Shown here piece after piece: positions 53,409 through 62,314 of a stretch of DNA of 64,000 nt. The notes below the pieces were generated by a model. That model did no database searches. It saw only the letters and a list, made by a program, of their open reading frames with translations, and had not been told where the DNA came from. How positions within the stretch are numbered: the stretch's first letter is position 1; each line of letters opens with the position of its first letter. The stretch lies in assembly GCF_000712055.1 (NCBI RefSeq), contig NZ_JOOA01000002.1, positions 1,426,001 to 1,490,000 on the forward strand. Direction: 5' to 3'. The DNA comes from Ruminococcus sp. HUN007 (GTDB lineage Bacteria > Bacillota > Clostridia > Oscillospirales > Ruminococcaceae). The translations under genes and the position numbers were made by a program.

Positions 53409-56400
53409 TCAGCCGAGTAACTTATTAACGAGACGGACCATATCCATTGAGTTGATAATGCCGTCACCGTTGATGTCGCCGTTTACAACCTTTGCATCCT
53501 TAACAAGGAGTAAGTACTTCTTGAGTGCGATGATATCAGCTGTATTAACTGAGCCGTCACCGTTTACATCATAAGCTGTATTTTCCGCTGTTGGTTCAGT
53601 TGTAGGTGCTTCCTTACCAACTATGATCTTGCCGGCAACAGCTGTAAACTTGTCAGCGTCAAGCTTAACCTGCTTGTTTGTAGCACTGTCAACCATTGCG
53701 CCTTCGAAGTTAGAGATCTTGATGTTGTATACTGTGCCGTCCTTAGCATCCTTAGGAATTTCGATTTCAAACTTACCGATTACACCGTCGCCTGAGATGT
53801 TCATTCCGTCTGCTTCAAGGAACTGTGCTGACTTTTCTGTCTTGCCGATCGTCCATGAGCAGCCGAAGTCGCCCTTGATACCTCTGCCGATTGTGAGATC
53901 ACCGTCGATATCGTAGTCGAACTGGAGTGCTGAGAAGCCGTTTCCTACGTTCTTGGCTGTTACAGGAACCTTAACCTTTTCGCCTGCTGCGCCGTATACA
54001 GTACCGATTTCGATTGAAATAGCGTCGCTCTTTGGAGCATCTGTAGCAGGTGCTGTCGGAGATGGTTCTGTTGTCTTCTGAGTCGGTGCTGGTGATGGTG
54101 ATGGTGATTCTGATGCCGGTGTAACTTCACCCACTGTGATCTTACCAGCTACGCCTTCAAACTTGCTGCTTTCAAGCTTAACCTGCTTGTTTGTAGCACT
54201 GTCAACCATTGCACCTTCGAAGTTAGAGATCTTGATGTTGTATACTGTGCCGTCCTTAGCATCCTTAGGGATCTCGATTTCGAACTTACCAATGCAGCCG
54301 TCGCCTGAAATGTTCATTCCGTCGCCTTCAAGGAACTGTGCTGACTTTTCTGTCTTGCCGATTGTCCATGAGCATGCGAAGTCGCCCTTGATACCTCTGC
54401 CGATCGTGAGACCGCCGTCGATGTCGTAGTCAAACTGGAGTGCTGAGAAACCGCCGCCTACGTTCTCTGCGTATACAGGAACCTTAACCTTTTCACCGGC
54501 ATTGCCGTTTATTTCACCGATCTTGATCTTGATAGCATCACCTGCAGGTGGCTCTTCAGATGGTTTTTCTGTAGTTGCTGTCGGCTGTGCTGTTGCTGGT
54601 GTAGGCTTAACTGTTGGTACTTCAGTTGGTGTTTCCGTTGCAGGTGCAGGATCGCCAACTGTTACAAGTGCACCAACAAATGTAGGGTTAAGAACAACAG
54701 GTGATCTGTCTCCGTCCTTAACTACAACACGGTTAGCCATTGCACCGCCGTCGCCCTTTGCATCAAACGGAAGTGTATAGTAGCCGTCCTTAACTCCGGC
54801 CTTAACTGTAAGTGTGATTGTAGCGATTACCTGATCGTCTGCAGCGTTTTCTGTATCACTGAAGAGAGCAAGGATCGTTGTGATATTGTCAGGTGCACCA
54901 TCCTTATGGAACTTGTTAAGAGTTACAGCTGAGTATGCAACTGAATCTTCGTTTTCAGGATCTGAAGTGTCGCCTGCTTCCATAGCTGTGATCTCGAATA
55001 CGTCAGTATCAACATCGAGCCATGCATTGAGAGCGTTGAAGCCGTCCTTATTGTCTGTTACCTTGATCTGAACGTCAAATTTATCGCCAGCCTTAACCTT
55101 GTATGTACCAGCGTCAACCTTAGGACCTGCAATACCGCCCTGAACGTCAGTCTTTGATACAGGCTGTTCTGCCTTTGCAGAATTTGAAGGAGCTGTTGTA
55201 GGGATCTCTGTAGGCTTTGCTGTTTCAGTAGGCTTAACTGAAACTGTAGGTTCAACTGTCGGATCTGATGAAACCGGCTTGTCACCTACTGTAATAGTAC
55301 CTGCAACACCTGCAAACTTGCTGCCGTCAAGCTTAACCTGCTTGCCTGTTGACTTGTCTACTACTGCGCCTTCAAAGTTAGAGATCTTGAATTTATATAC
55401 TGTACCTTCCTTAGCGTCTGCAGGAATTTCAACTTCGAGCTTACCGATAACGCCGTCGCCTGAAATGTTCATTCCGTCGCCTTCAAGGAACTGTGCTGAC
55501 TTTTCTGTCTTGCCGATTGTCCATGAGCATGCGAAGTCGCCCTTGATACCTCTGCCGACCTTGAGATCGCCGTCGATGTCATAGTCGAACTGAAGTGCTG
55601 AGAAACCGTCGCCTACGTTCTTGGCTGTTACAGGGATCTTAACCTTTTCGCCTGCCTTGCCTGCTACATTGTCAATTACGATCTGGATAGCATCGCTGTT
55701 AGGTGTCTCTGAAGGTGTAGTTGCCGGAGTCTGAGATGCAGGTGTCTGAGATGCAGGTGTCTGAGATGCAGGTGTCTGAGATGCAGGTGCCTCTGAAGGT
55801 AATTCGCCTACTGCGATATAGCCTGCTGTGCCTGCAAACTTTGCTGCTGCAAGTTTAACCTGCTTGCCTGTTGACTTGTCTACCATTGCGCCTTCAAAGT
55901 TGGAGATCTTGAAGTTATATACTGTACCTTCCTTAGCGTCTGCAGGAATTTCAACTTCGAGCTTACCGATAACGCCTTCGCCTGAAATGTTCATTCCGTC
56001 GCCTTCAAGGAACTGTGCTGACTTTTCTGTCTTACCGATTGTCCATGAGCATGCGAAGTCGCCCTTGATACCTCTGCCGATCATGAGATCGCCGTCGATA
56101 GCATAGTCAAACTGGAGAGCTGAGAAGCCGTCGCCTACGTTCTTGACTGTTACAGGAACCTTTACCTTTTCGCCTGGCTTGCCTGCTACTTTACCGATCT
56201 CGATCTGGATAGCATCGCTTGAAGGTGCCTGAGATGCAGGAGTCTGTGAAGGTGTCTGTGTAGCCGGTGTCTGTGATGTCGGATTTGATGAAGCACCGCT
56301 TACTGTTACAGTACCCTTTGTAACTGAGCCCTTGAATTCCTTTTCCTTATCCTTTGAAGCTGCTTCAAGTGATGAAGCTGATACTTCGTAGCTGCCTGCT

Positions 56401-57386
56401 GCTGAAGTCTTGAATTCGAGGTTTACTGTAGCTGATGAAACATCCTTGTACGGATTAGCAAGACCAACGATCTTTTTGCCCTGGATCTCAACGTCGAATC
56501 CGTCAGCTGTTGCCTTTGTAAGTTCAAGGCCGCTGAAGCTGAGTTCAGCTGCAAATCCTGCAAAATCAACGCCTGAAATTGAAAGAGTTGTCTTTACTGT
56601 TTCGCCTGCCTTGGCAGAAGCGTCAGCGATCTTGCCTGATAATGTGCCTGACTGAGCAGGAGTCTGTGAAGCTGGTGTCTGTGAAGCCGGTGTCTGTGAT
56701 GCCGGTGCCTGTGATGCAGGAGCCTGTGATGCAGGTGTCTGAGCAGTCGGCTGTGATGAAGGGTTGCCTACTGTTATTGAAGCGCCCTTGAATGTCGGGT
56801 TGATTACCAGCGGTGTTCTGTCTGAGTTGATACGGTTACCCATAGCGCCGCCATCGCCCTTTGCGTCAAACGGAAGTGAATAGTAGCCGTCCTTAGCTCC
56901 GTCCTTTACCTTAAGAGTATAGGTAGCAATAACCATGTCGCCCTTTGCATTGTCTGTGTCACTGTAAAGTGCGAGAAGAGTTTCTACGCCTGCTGCAGCT
57001 CCGCTCTTCTTGAATGTGTTGACTGTAACGTTTGAGTAAGCATAGCTGTCTTCGTTTTCAGGATCATCGATGTCGCCTGCTTCCTTTCCAACGATCTCAA
57101 ATACGTTTGTGTCAACGTCAAGCCATGTGTTCAGGGCATTGAAACCGTCTGTGTTTCCTGTAGCCTTGATCTTGACTTTGAATGTTTCGCCTGCCTTGAC
57201 TTCATAGGTACCTGCATCGATAGTAGGACCAGCAAGTCCGCCGGCAACGTTTGAAGTGGATACTGCCTGTTCTGCTGTAGCTGCATTGAGAACTGCGAAC
57301 TGTCCTGCAGGGAAGTTAGCAGCTGTACCAGTCATCATAGCAAGTGCTAAAGTACTTGCAACTACTTTTCTGATTTTTCTTGACAC
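53409..57386 (-). CDS. Scaffoldin-like protein C: seven cohesin-like modules and a dockerin
   Basis: A complete 1325-residue protein from a GTG ten bases after GGAGG. Signal peptide (VASTLALAMMTGTAANFPA, cleaved about residue 37), then A (50-207; GFNALNTWLDV), a TPASQ-repeat linker, C (247-364; FAGFAAELSF), B (391-527), TPASQ linker, B (563-702), A (749-912), B (949-1087), B (1119-1258) and a canonical dockerin (1271-1325; DVNGDGSVNTADIIAL and DINGDGIINSMDMVRL). B modules share GRGIKGDFACSWTIGKTEKS; A modules share LPFDAKGDGGAM. No anchor is present. It should be exported, hold up to seven dockerin partners and bind a further cohesin through its own dockerin. Module-partner specificity is unknown. 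Confidence 0.85.
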   Translation of the reverse strand: MSRKIRKVVASTLALAMMTGTAANFPAGQFAVLNAATAEQAVSTSNVAGGLAGPTIDAGTYEVKAGETFKVKIKATGNTDGFNALNTWLDVDTNVFEIVGKEAGDIDDPENEDSYAYSNVTVNTFKKSGAAAGVETLLALYSDTDNAKGDMVIATYTLKVKDGAKDGYYSLPFDAKGDGGAMGNRINSDRTPLVINPTFKGASITVGNPSSQPTAQTPASQAPASQAPASQTPASQTPASQTPAQSGTLSGKIADASAKAGETVKTTLSISGVDFAGFAAELSFSGLELTKATADGFDVEIQGKKIVGLANPYKDVSSATVNLEFKTSAAGSYEVSASSLEAASKDKEKEFKGSVTKGTVTVSGASSNPTSQTPATQTPSQTPASQAPSSDAIQIEIGKVAGKPGEKVKVPVTVKNVGDGFSALQFDYAIDGDLMIGRGIKGDFACSWTIGKTEKSAQFLEGDGMNISGEGVIGKLEVEIPADAKEGTVYNFKISNFEGAMVDKSTGKQVKLAAAKFAGTAGYIAVGELPSEAPASQTPASQTPASQTPASQTPATTPSETPNSDAIQIVIDNVAGKAGEKVKIPVTAKNVGDGFSALQFDYDIDGDLKVGRGIKGDFACSWTIGKTEKSAQFLEGDGMNISGDGVIGKLEVEIPADAKEGTVYKFKISNFEGAVVDKSTGKQVKLDGSKFAGVAGTITVGDKPVSSDPTVEPTVSVKPTETAKPTEIPTTAPSNSAKAEQPVSKTDVQGGIAGPKVDAGTYKVKAGDKFDVQIKVTDNKDGFNALNAWLDVDTDVFEITAMEAGDTSDPENEDSVAYSAVTLNKFHKDGAPDNITTILALFSDTENAADDQVIATITLTVKAGVKDGYYTLPFDAKGDGGAMANRVVVKDGDRSPVVLNPTFVGALVTVGDPAPATETPTEVPTVKPTPATAQPTATTEKPSEEPPAGDAIKIKIGEINGNAGEKVKVPVYAENVGGGFSALQFDYDIDGGLTIGRGIKGDFACSWTIGKTEKSAQFLEGDGMNISGDGCIGKFEIEIPKDAKDGTVYNIKISNFEGAMVDSATNKQVKLESSKFEGVAGKITVGEVTPASESPSPSPAPTQKTTEPSPTAPATDAPKSDAISIEIGTVYGAAGEKVKVPVTAKNVGNGFSALQFDYDIDGDLTIGRGIKGDFGCSWTIGKTEKSAQFLEADGMNISGDGVIGKFEIEIPKDAKDGTVYNIKISNFEGAMVDSATNKQVKLDADKFTAVAGKIIVGKEAPTTEPTAENTAYDVNGDGSVNTADIIALKKYLLLVKDAKVVNGDINGDGIINSMDMVRLVNKLLG

Positions 57387-57540
57387 TTCTAAACAACCTC
57401 CATTTTAAAATTTGTTCTGACCTTCCGGGACATCCCGCAGAGAAGATCATGAGTGTTCACGTTTGTAATTTGCTGTAAAACAGCGATCGTATTATGTTGC
57501 GGATAAATCTCAACAAAAACTTATAATCAAGCTTAATAAT

Positions 57541-57570
57541 ATTATACATCATGCAACATCAAAAGTATAG
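57541..57570 (-). promoter_or_regulatory. Scaffoldin C promoter (shared design)
   Basis: Minus strand CTATAC (57570-57565), 18 bases, TATAAT (57546-57541). The leader is about 150 bases. The rest of 57387-57957 is AT-rich and without genes. Confidence 0.7.
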
Positions 57571-57957
57571 TGCTATTTTAAAGTTTATAACAAAAATATT
57601 GCACAATATATTCAATGCCTCTTTTGCTATTTGACATAAATATTGTATTAATTTAATAAAAAGAAGGTATTTTTAATTGATTTCAGAGAAATCCCGTCAT
57701 AAAAATACCATAATTTCGTATTATTAAAATTCAATACCGATGTCAGATATCAAGCCCTTGATCATAAACCCTGCGGAGCACAACACTGATCACAATATAT
57801 CAGTTCACATCAATTATATCATATTTGTTTTTTAAAATCAATATTTCTATGCAAAATCTTCAAAACTACGGTTGAGAGATCCCAAAAATTATTTATGTTA
57901 CACATACAACTTTATCTTTTTTTGTGAATAGTGCATTATTCAAATACAAATCTGCTG

Positions 57958-57986
57958 TTGCCTGAAACCGGATACTGTGATATAAT
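57958..57986 (+). promoter_or_regulatory. pyrE promoter
   Basis: TTGCCT (57958-57963), 17-base spacer, TATAAT (57981-57986) with a TGA extended -10. Confidence 0.65.
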
Positions 57987-58003
57987 GATAGTATAGGAAA
58001 CAC

Positions 58004-58098
58004 TGATTTAATGTCAGATCCGGCTTCGCCGGTTCTGACAGAGACGGTAGAACGGGGCTTCGCCCTGCACTGATTTGTGAATAATTCAGCGCTTCCTG
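58004..58098. repeat. Short intergenic repeat, copy 4, in the pyrE leader
   Basis: Ends AGGAAACACTGATTTA and TAATTCAGCGCTTCCT are imperfect inverted repeats. Inside are hairpins CCGGCTTCGCCGG and GGGCTTCGCCC. It lies between the pyrE promoter and its ribosome binding site. Confidence 0.6.
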
Positions 58099-58125
58099 TA
58101 TTATTTTATCGGAGGATGACTTACA

Positions 58126-58782
58126 ATGAGTTACAAAAACGACTTTATAAAGTTCATGACAGAATGCGGTGTTCTCACTTTCGGTGACTTCACTTTAAAG
58201 AGTGGAAGAAAGGCCCCTTATTTCGTAAACACAGGAAACTACAAGACCGGTAAGCAGCTTGCAAAGCTCGGTGAATTCTATGCTGAATGCATAAAAGATC
58301 ATGGCATTTCACCTGACACTCTTTTCGGACCTGCCTACAAGGGCATCCCGCTTGCGGTAAGCTGCAGCGTTGCACTTTTCAACAAGTACGGCATGGATGT
58401 CAATTACTGCTTCGACCGCAAGGAAGCCAAGGATCACGGTGAAGGCGGCGTTATCGTCGGCAAGCAGCTCACAGACGGTGAAAAGGTAGTTATCATCGAA
58501 GATGTTATCACAGCCGGAACAGCTATCAGACAGGTCATCCCGGTCCTTAAGAATGCTGCTGATGTAAAGATCGAAGCTATGGTCATTTCCGTTGACAGAA
58601 TGGAAAAGGGCAAGGAAGGCGATCTTTCAGCCGTTCAGGAAGTAAAGAGAGATTTCGGCATTGAGGTATTCTCTATCGTTACTATCGAAGATATCATAAA
58701 GGCTATTGAAGACGGTGTTATCAAAGGCAAGGAATACCTCGACAAGATGCTCGAATACAGAAAGACATACGGAATTAAATAA
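58126..58782 (+). CDS. pyrE: Orotate phosphoribosyltransferase
   Basis: A 218-residue enzyme making OMP from orotate and PRPP. FGDFTLKSGRKAPYFVNTGN, FGPAYKGIPLAVSCSVAL, CFDRKEAKDHGEGGVIVGK and the PRPP-binding VVIIEDVITAGTAIRQV are all typical. TCGGAGG precedes the ATG. It stands alone with its own promoter and a GC-rich terminator; no other pyrimidine gene is in the window. Confidence 0.97.
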   Translation: MSYKNDFIKFMTECGVLTFGDFTLKSGRKAPYFVNTGNYKTGKQLAKLGEFYAECIKDHGISPDTLFGPAYKGIPLAVSCSVALFNKYGMDVNYCFDRKEAKDHGEGGVIVGKQLTDGEKVVIIEDVITAGTAIRQVIPVLKNAADVKIEAMVISVDRMEKGKEGDLSAVQEVKRDFGIEVFSIVTIEDIIKAIEDGVIKGKEYLDKMLEYRKTYGIK

Positions 58783-58808
58783 TGTTGGGGTTTATCCCCC
58801 ACCCCCAA

Positions 58809-58841
58809 CCCCCTCCCCGTCGGGGAGGGGGCTTTCTTTTT
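58809..58841 (+). terminator. pyrE terminator
   Basis: CCCCCTCCCCG pairs with CGGGGAGGGGG, followed by CTTTCTTTTT. Confidence 0.8.
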
Positions 58842-58848
58842 GAGGGGG

Positions 58849-59043
58849 CTCCGCCCCCTCACCCCCGGAGATTAGCAGTCTACCCAATATGCTGCGCATG
58901 TTCCTCGGGCTCCGCCCCCTCACCCCCGGAGATTAGCAGTCTGCCCAATATGCTGCGCATGTTCCTCGGGCTCCGCCCCCTCACCCCCGGAGATTAGCAG
59001 TCTGCCCAATATGCTGCGCATGTTCCTCGGGCTCCGCCCCTCG
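58849..59043. repeat. 61-bp tandem repeat, three copies
   Basis: The unit contains CTCCGCCCCCTCACCCCCGG, AGATTAGCAGTCTGCCCAAT and ATGCTGCGCATGTTCCTCGG. Unit starts are 61 bases apart (58861, 58922, 58983 for ACCCCCGGA). A fourth start at 59043 is degenerate. No coding sense is apparent. Confidence 0.9.
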
Positions 59044-59112
59044 CCCTCGAAGATTAGACAGACAGTGCCTGGCAGGATAAGCTTCTACGCGAAACTCCGA
59101 CCCAGAACTAAA

Positions 59113-59150
59113 CAAAAAACTCAGAGTTTTCGGACTCTGAGTTTTTTGTT
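59113..59150. terminator. Terminator of the surface O-acetylation operon
   Basis: AAAAAACTCAGAG pairs with CTCTGAGTTTTTT; it works in either direction. Confidence 0.8.
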
Positions 59151-60290
59151 TTAGTATGCTATTTTTTTGATGTTGTCATCCGAACTGAACGTCGTGCTGT
59201 TGTAGAGGAAGAGGATGTGGGTGTAGTCTTCCGGGTCGGCGTAGTCGCGGAAATTGTTTATGTAGCGCATGTCGAGTACCGTGATCTCGTTGTAGTGCTG
59301 GGTGAGGAACGGCACGAAGGAGTTTGCGTAGGAATCCTTGAAGATAAGGATCTTCTTGTCGCTCTGAAGATTTGTTTTTATTTTTATACACGGCTGATTG
59401 GTGCCGAGATAAACGCTGTACTTGTCCTTTACATCAAGGAACTCCCTGAAGTAGATGCTGTCGTAGGTTTTTTCCTCTATCGCGTTCGATACCGTACAGG
59501 AAACTACTTTTTCGCCTTCCTTGCTCGAATATATATCAATAGTATCAGGCTGAATATCGTCACAGAGCGTTTTCGAATAATAAGTTCCGCGGAAACCGCT
59601 TCCTGCATGCTCAATATCGTAGCGGCTGAACGGGACTGCCGAAAAGCCGAGCTTTGAGATAGCCGTGCTGTATGCATAATATGCGCCAAGGGAAGTCCAG
59701 TGATGATCCGTTCTGTAATAGATGTAGTCTTCCCTGGAAGCATTGAGAATATCGTAGACATTGATGGTAATGACTCTCGGATCAAGGTTTCCGTACACGT
59801 AGTCGATTATAGCGTGCTGATCAAGCTGAGGTGCATTTTCAGGGATCGAATCAGTATAGATACCTGCCGAAGTCGGCGCCAGCATAACATACACCGGCGT
59901 GCTGACAGATGCCGCCAGTTTGCTGATCGCATCTGTGGATTTGTCTATCGTTTCGTAGTCAGGTTCCGGAGTCCTTTCGATAAGTCTTCCGTCTGAAATA
60001 TAAATGCCGTTTATCTCCCTGCGTCCCAGAGCAAGTTCAGTCCTGAGCTTGAGTTTCATCCATTTGTTTCTTCCGGCAAAGTGATCGGAAACATAAGCTT
60101 CAGCTTCATCCATGAAGCTTCCGTCAAACCAGCTGTCAAAGGAAAGTTCCGGCTTTTTCTGAAGAGTTCTGTTTTCAAGTTCCGAAAAGCTCTCTTTGTG
60201 TGAAAAGAGCGTAACGACTGCAAAAAAGCAAAGTACTGCAGGAAAGGCTGCCGCCTGTATCCTGTTCTTGAATTCTTTCAACTGATCCAC
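59151..60290 (-). CDS. DHHW-family protein (AlgX/AlgJ-like, SGNH-hydrolase fold)
   Basis: About 376-379 residues; the start may be the GTG at 60290 or a TTG at 60281, which is better spaced from GGGGGTGG. One N-terminal membrane helix (about 12-28, AAAFPAVLCFFAVVTLF) leads to an extracytoplasmic domain with NRTLQKKPELSF, FSDH-like YVSDHFAGRNKWMKL, and the family motif YRTDHHWTSLGAYYAY. ILIFKDSYANSFVPFLTQHY provides the Ser of the SGNH-like site. Such proteins work with MBOAT acyltransferases to O-acetylate surface polysaccharides, and the MBOAT gene lies directly upstream on the same strand. Confidence 0.85.
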   Translation of the reverse strand: MDQLKEFKNRIQAAAFPAVLCFFAVVTLFSHKESFSELENRTLQKKPELSFDSWFDGSFMDEAEAYVSDHFAGRNKWMKLKLRTELALGRREINGIYISDGRLIERTPEPDYETIDKSTDAISKLAASVSTPVYVMLAPTSAGIYTDSIPENAPQLDQHAIIDYVYGNLDPRVITINVYDILNASREDYIYYRTDHHWTSLGAYYAYSTAISKLGFSAVPFSRYDIEHAGSGFRGTYYSKTLCDDIQPDTIDIYSSKEGEKVVSCTVSNAIEEKTYDSIYFREFLDVKDKYSVYLGTNQPCIKIKTNLQSDKKILIFKDSYANSFVPFLTQHYNEITVLDMRYINNFRDYADPEDYTHILFLYNSTTFSSDDNIKKIAY

Positions 60291-60296
60291 CCCCTG

Positions 60297-61700
60297 TCAG
60301 AATCTGAAATAAAGAAACGGATTATATGTTGCGTCAACAAGATAGCAGGTACTGAATACAAGAAGTATGAGCTGTACAGCAGGTGAGACTGCTGCAAGCA
60401 CTTTTCCGTACTTTTCGTTGTCTGAAATCCTGTCGAAGATCTTCTTCCGCCAATCTGCCGAAGCAAAAATACATACGGCAAAAATGATGCCGAATGACGT
60501 GAGCTGATAGACTGAAAGCGGATCAACAAGCTTTTTCGCTGCAAACATCGCTTTAAGATAATGCAGGAAATCTCCGGCTGTATCGAGGTCGAACATTGCC
60601 CATCCTATTACTGTCACAATGAAAGTATAAAGCGTACTCAGAATGGTAGGCATCTTTTCGAGCACTTTTGAAAATCCTGCTCTTTCAATGATTATCAGGA
60701 ATCCGTAAAAGGCACCCCAGAGAATGAAATTGAAACTTGCTCCGTGCCAGAATCCTGTCAGTATCCATACTACCGCGAGATTAAAAAATGTACGTGCCGT
60801 GCCGTGACGATTGCCGCCAAGCGGTATGTAAAGATATTCACGGAACCATGAACCAAGTGTGATATGCCATCTTCTCCAGAATTCCGTAACGCTCTTTGAC
60901 TGGTAAGGATGATCAAAGTTCACCGGGAATTCAAATCCGAACATTTTGCCAAGACCGCGGGCCATGTCTGAATAGCCGGAAAAATCAAAGTAGATCTGAT
61001 ATGTGAACGCAAGTATTCCGAGCCATGCGCTCAGAGCTGACAGTCCGGCATAATCCATACCCTTTATCTCTGTCCAGAGCGCTCCTATGTTGTTGGCTAT
61101 AAGTACTTTTTTGGCAAGTCCCTTTATAAAAAGAGCTGTTCCTTCGCCGAATTTGTCAGCAGTAACTGTTCTTTCATCAATTGAATCCGCCACTTCATTG
61201 TACCGGACGATAGGGCCGGCAACAAGCTGCGGGAACAGAGAAACATAAGTCAGATAATTGATGAAATTCTTCTGAACCTTTGTCTGTCTGCGGTAAATGT
61301 CTATCGTGTACGACATACTCTGGAATGTGTAGAATGAGATGCCTATCGGAAGCGGCAGATCCGGCCGCGGAATATTCGTTCCGAAGGCTTTGTTTATAAC
61401 ATCCACAGCAAAGCCGCTGTACTTGAACACAAAAAGGAACCCAAGGTCAGCGACCATGGAAACAATGAGTGCCGCACGCCGTTTTCCCGTGCTTTCCGTC
61501 TTCGTCATGTAAATGCCTGCTGCGTAGTCCACAAGAGACGACACTATCATCACCCAGAAATACGCCGGCTCGCCCCAGGAATAAAACAGCAGCCCGGCTG
61601 CAAGCAGTATGATATTTTTATACTTTTTTGGCACCAGCACGTAAAGAATAAGAACTGCCGGCAGGAAAAAATATAAAAATGTTATACTTGAAAATACCAT
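60297..61700 (-). CDS. MBOAT-family O-acyltransferase (AlgI-like)
   Basis: A 467-residue polytopic membrane protein with AAGGGGGAG before its ATG. About ten membrane helices; hallmarks are LLFYSWGEPAYFW near the N-terminus, PLPIGISFYTFQSMSYTIDI, FPQLVAGPIVRYNEV, FWRRWHITLGSWFREYLYIP and the catalytic His in GFWHGASFNFILWGAFYG. It is similar to AlgI/PatA and DltB, passing acetyl groups across the membrane to an outer partner, here the DHHW protein six bases downstream. Its start overlaps the end of the RNase M5-like gene by 19 bases. The acetylated polymer is unknown. Confidence 0.92.
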   Translation of the reverse strand: MVFSSITFLYFFLPAVLILYVLVPKKYKNIILLAAGLLFYSWGEPAYFWVMIVSSLVDYAAGIYMTKTESTGKRRAALIVSMVADLGFLFVFKYSGFAVDVINKAFGTNIPRPDLPLPIGISFYTFQSMSYTIDIYRRQTKVQKNFINYLTYVSLFPQLVAGPIVRYNEVADSIDERTVTADKFGEGTALFIKGLAKKVLIANNIGALWTEIKGMDYAGLSALSAWLGILAFTYQIYFDFSGYSDMARGLGKMFGFEFPVNFDHPYQSKSVTEFWRRWHITLGSWFREYLYIPLGGNRHGTARTFFNLAVVWILTGFWHGASFNFILWGAFYGFLIIIERAGFSKVLEKMPTILSTLYTFIVTVIGWAMFDLDTAGDFLHYLKAMFAAKKLVDPLSVYQLTSFGIIFAVCIFASADWRKKIFDRISDNEKYGKVLAAVSPAVQLILLVFSTCYLVDATYNPFLYFRF

Positions 61701-62314
61701 TTATCGTCTCCCCCTTTATCATCTGTCATTTCTCTGAATTCTTCCCTTGTCATCATGGTATTGAATGCCTCAAGCATACCGGTTGTCGAAAGTCTTTCCG
61801 GCAGTCCGAGCTTTTTCAGGATCTTTCTGCGTCTTTCAGCACTGTCCTGCATTCCGGTAAGCCCCGCCTCGTAGAGGTCAGTCCTCGTTATAAGATCCCT
61901 TGGCTGCTTAGTGTCACTGCCGTCATCGGTAAAACTTATTCCGGCTTTGCGGAAGGCCTCGATTATGAGTTCCTTTTTGATTCCCTCGACACCGAGTTTA
62001 CCTTCACACGACGGCTTTTCCTTTCTTTTTTCCTTGCCGAAGACATCGGGAATATACACATTTGTTATCTTCCCCTCCGGTACAGATCCTTTGAGATATC
62101 CTCTTATTTTGAATCCGGCACCGTCCGGATCTGTCAGAATGATTATTCCTTTGTGCCTTGCATAGAATCTTATAAGTTCAAGTTTTTCCTTATCTTTAAA
62201 AATGCCGTATCCGTTGGTCACTATTATGGTGGCATCTATTATCGACTCCAGCTTTATCTTGTCGTACTTTCCTTCTACAATTACAGCCTGCTCTGTTTTA
62301 AGCAAACCATTCAC
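61682..62314 (-). CDS. Toprim-domain protein, RNase M5-like
   Basis: A 210-residue protein with the Toprim domain at the front: VIVEGKYDKIKLE (catalytic Glu), IIVTNGYGIF and GIIILTDPDGAGFKIRGYL (DxD). The C-terminal part (FVSDDGSD-like FTDDGSDTKQPRDLITRTDL, RRRKILKKLGLPERLSTTGM) matches DUF4093 of ribonuclease M5, which matures 5S rRNA. Canonical RnmV is of similar length, so rnmV is a reasonable name, but distant members are called only Toprim/DUF4093. It overlaps holA by four bases. Confidence 0.82.
   Translation of the reverse strand: MNGLLKTEQAVIVEGKYDKIKLESIIDATIIVTNGYGIFKDKEKLELIRFYARHKGIIILTDPDGAGFKIRGYLKGSVPEGKITNVYIPDVFGKEKRKEKPSCEGKLGVEGIKKELIIEAFRKAGISFTDDGSDTKQPRDLITRTDLYEAGLTGMQDSAERRRKILKKLGLPERLSTTGMLEAFNTMMTREEFREMTDDKGGDDKWYFQV

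Noticed and set aside
43313..57386. Cell-wall anchoring signal (LPxTG plus membrane helix) in the scaffoldins
   Set aside because: All three end in dockerins; no sorting motif or C-terminal hydrophobic segment is present.
58782..58997. 71-codon plus-strand frame rich in Pro and Arg after pyrE
   Set aside because: It only translates the pyrE terminator and the tandem repeat; no ribosome site is present.
58849..59043. CRISPR array
   Set aside because: The units are contiguous 61-bp copies without unique spacers, and no cas gene is nearby.
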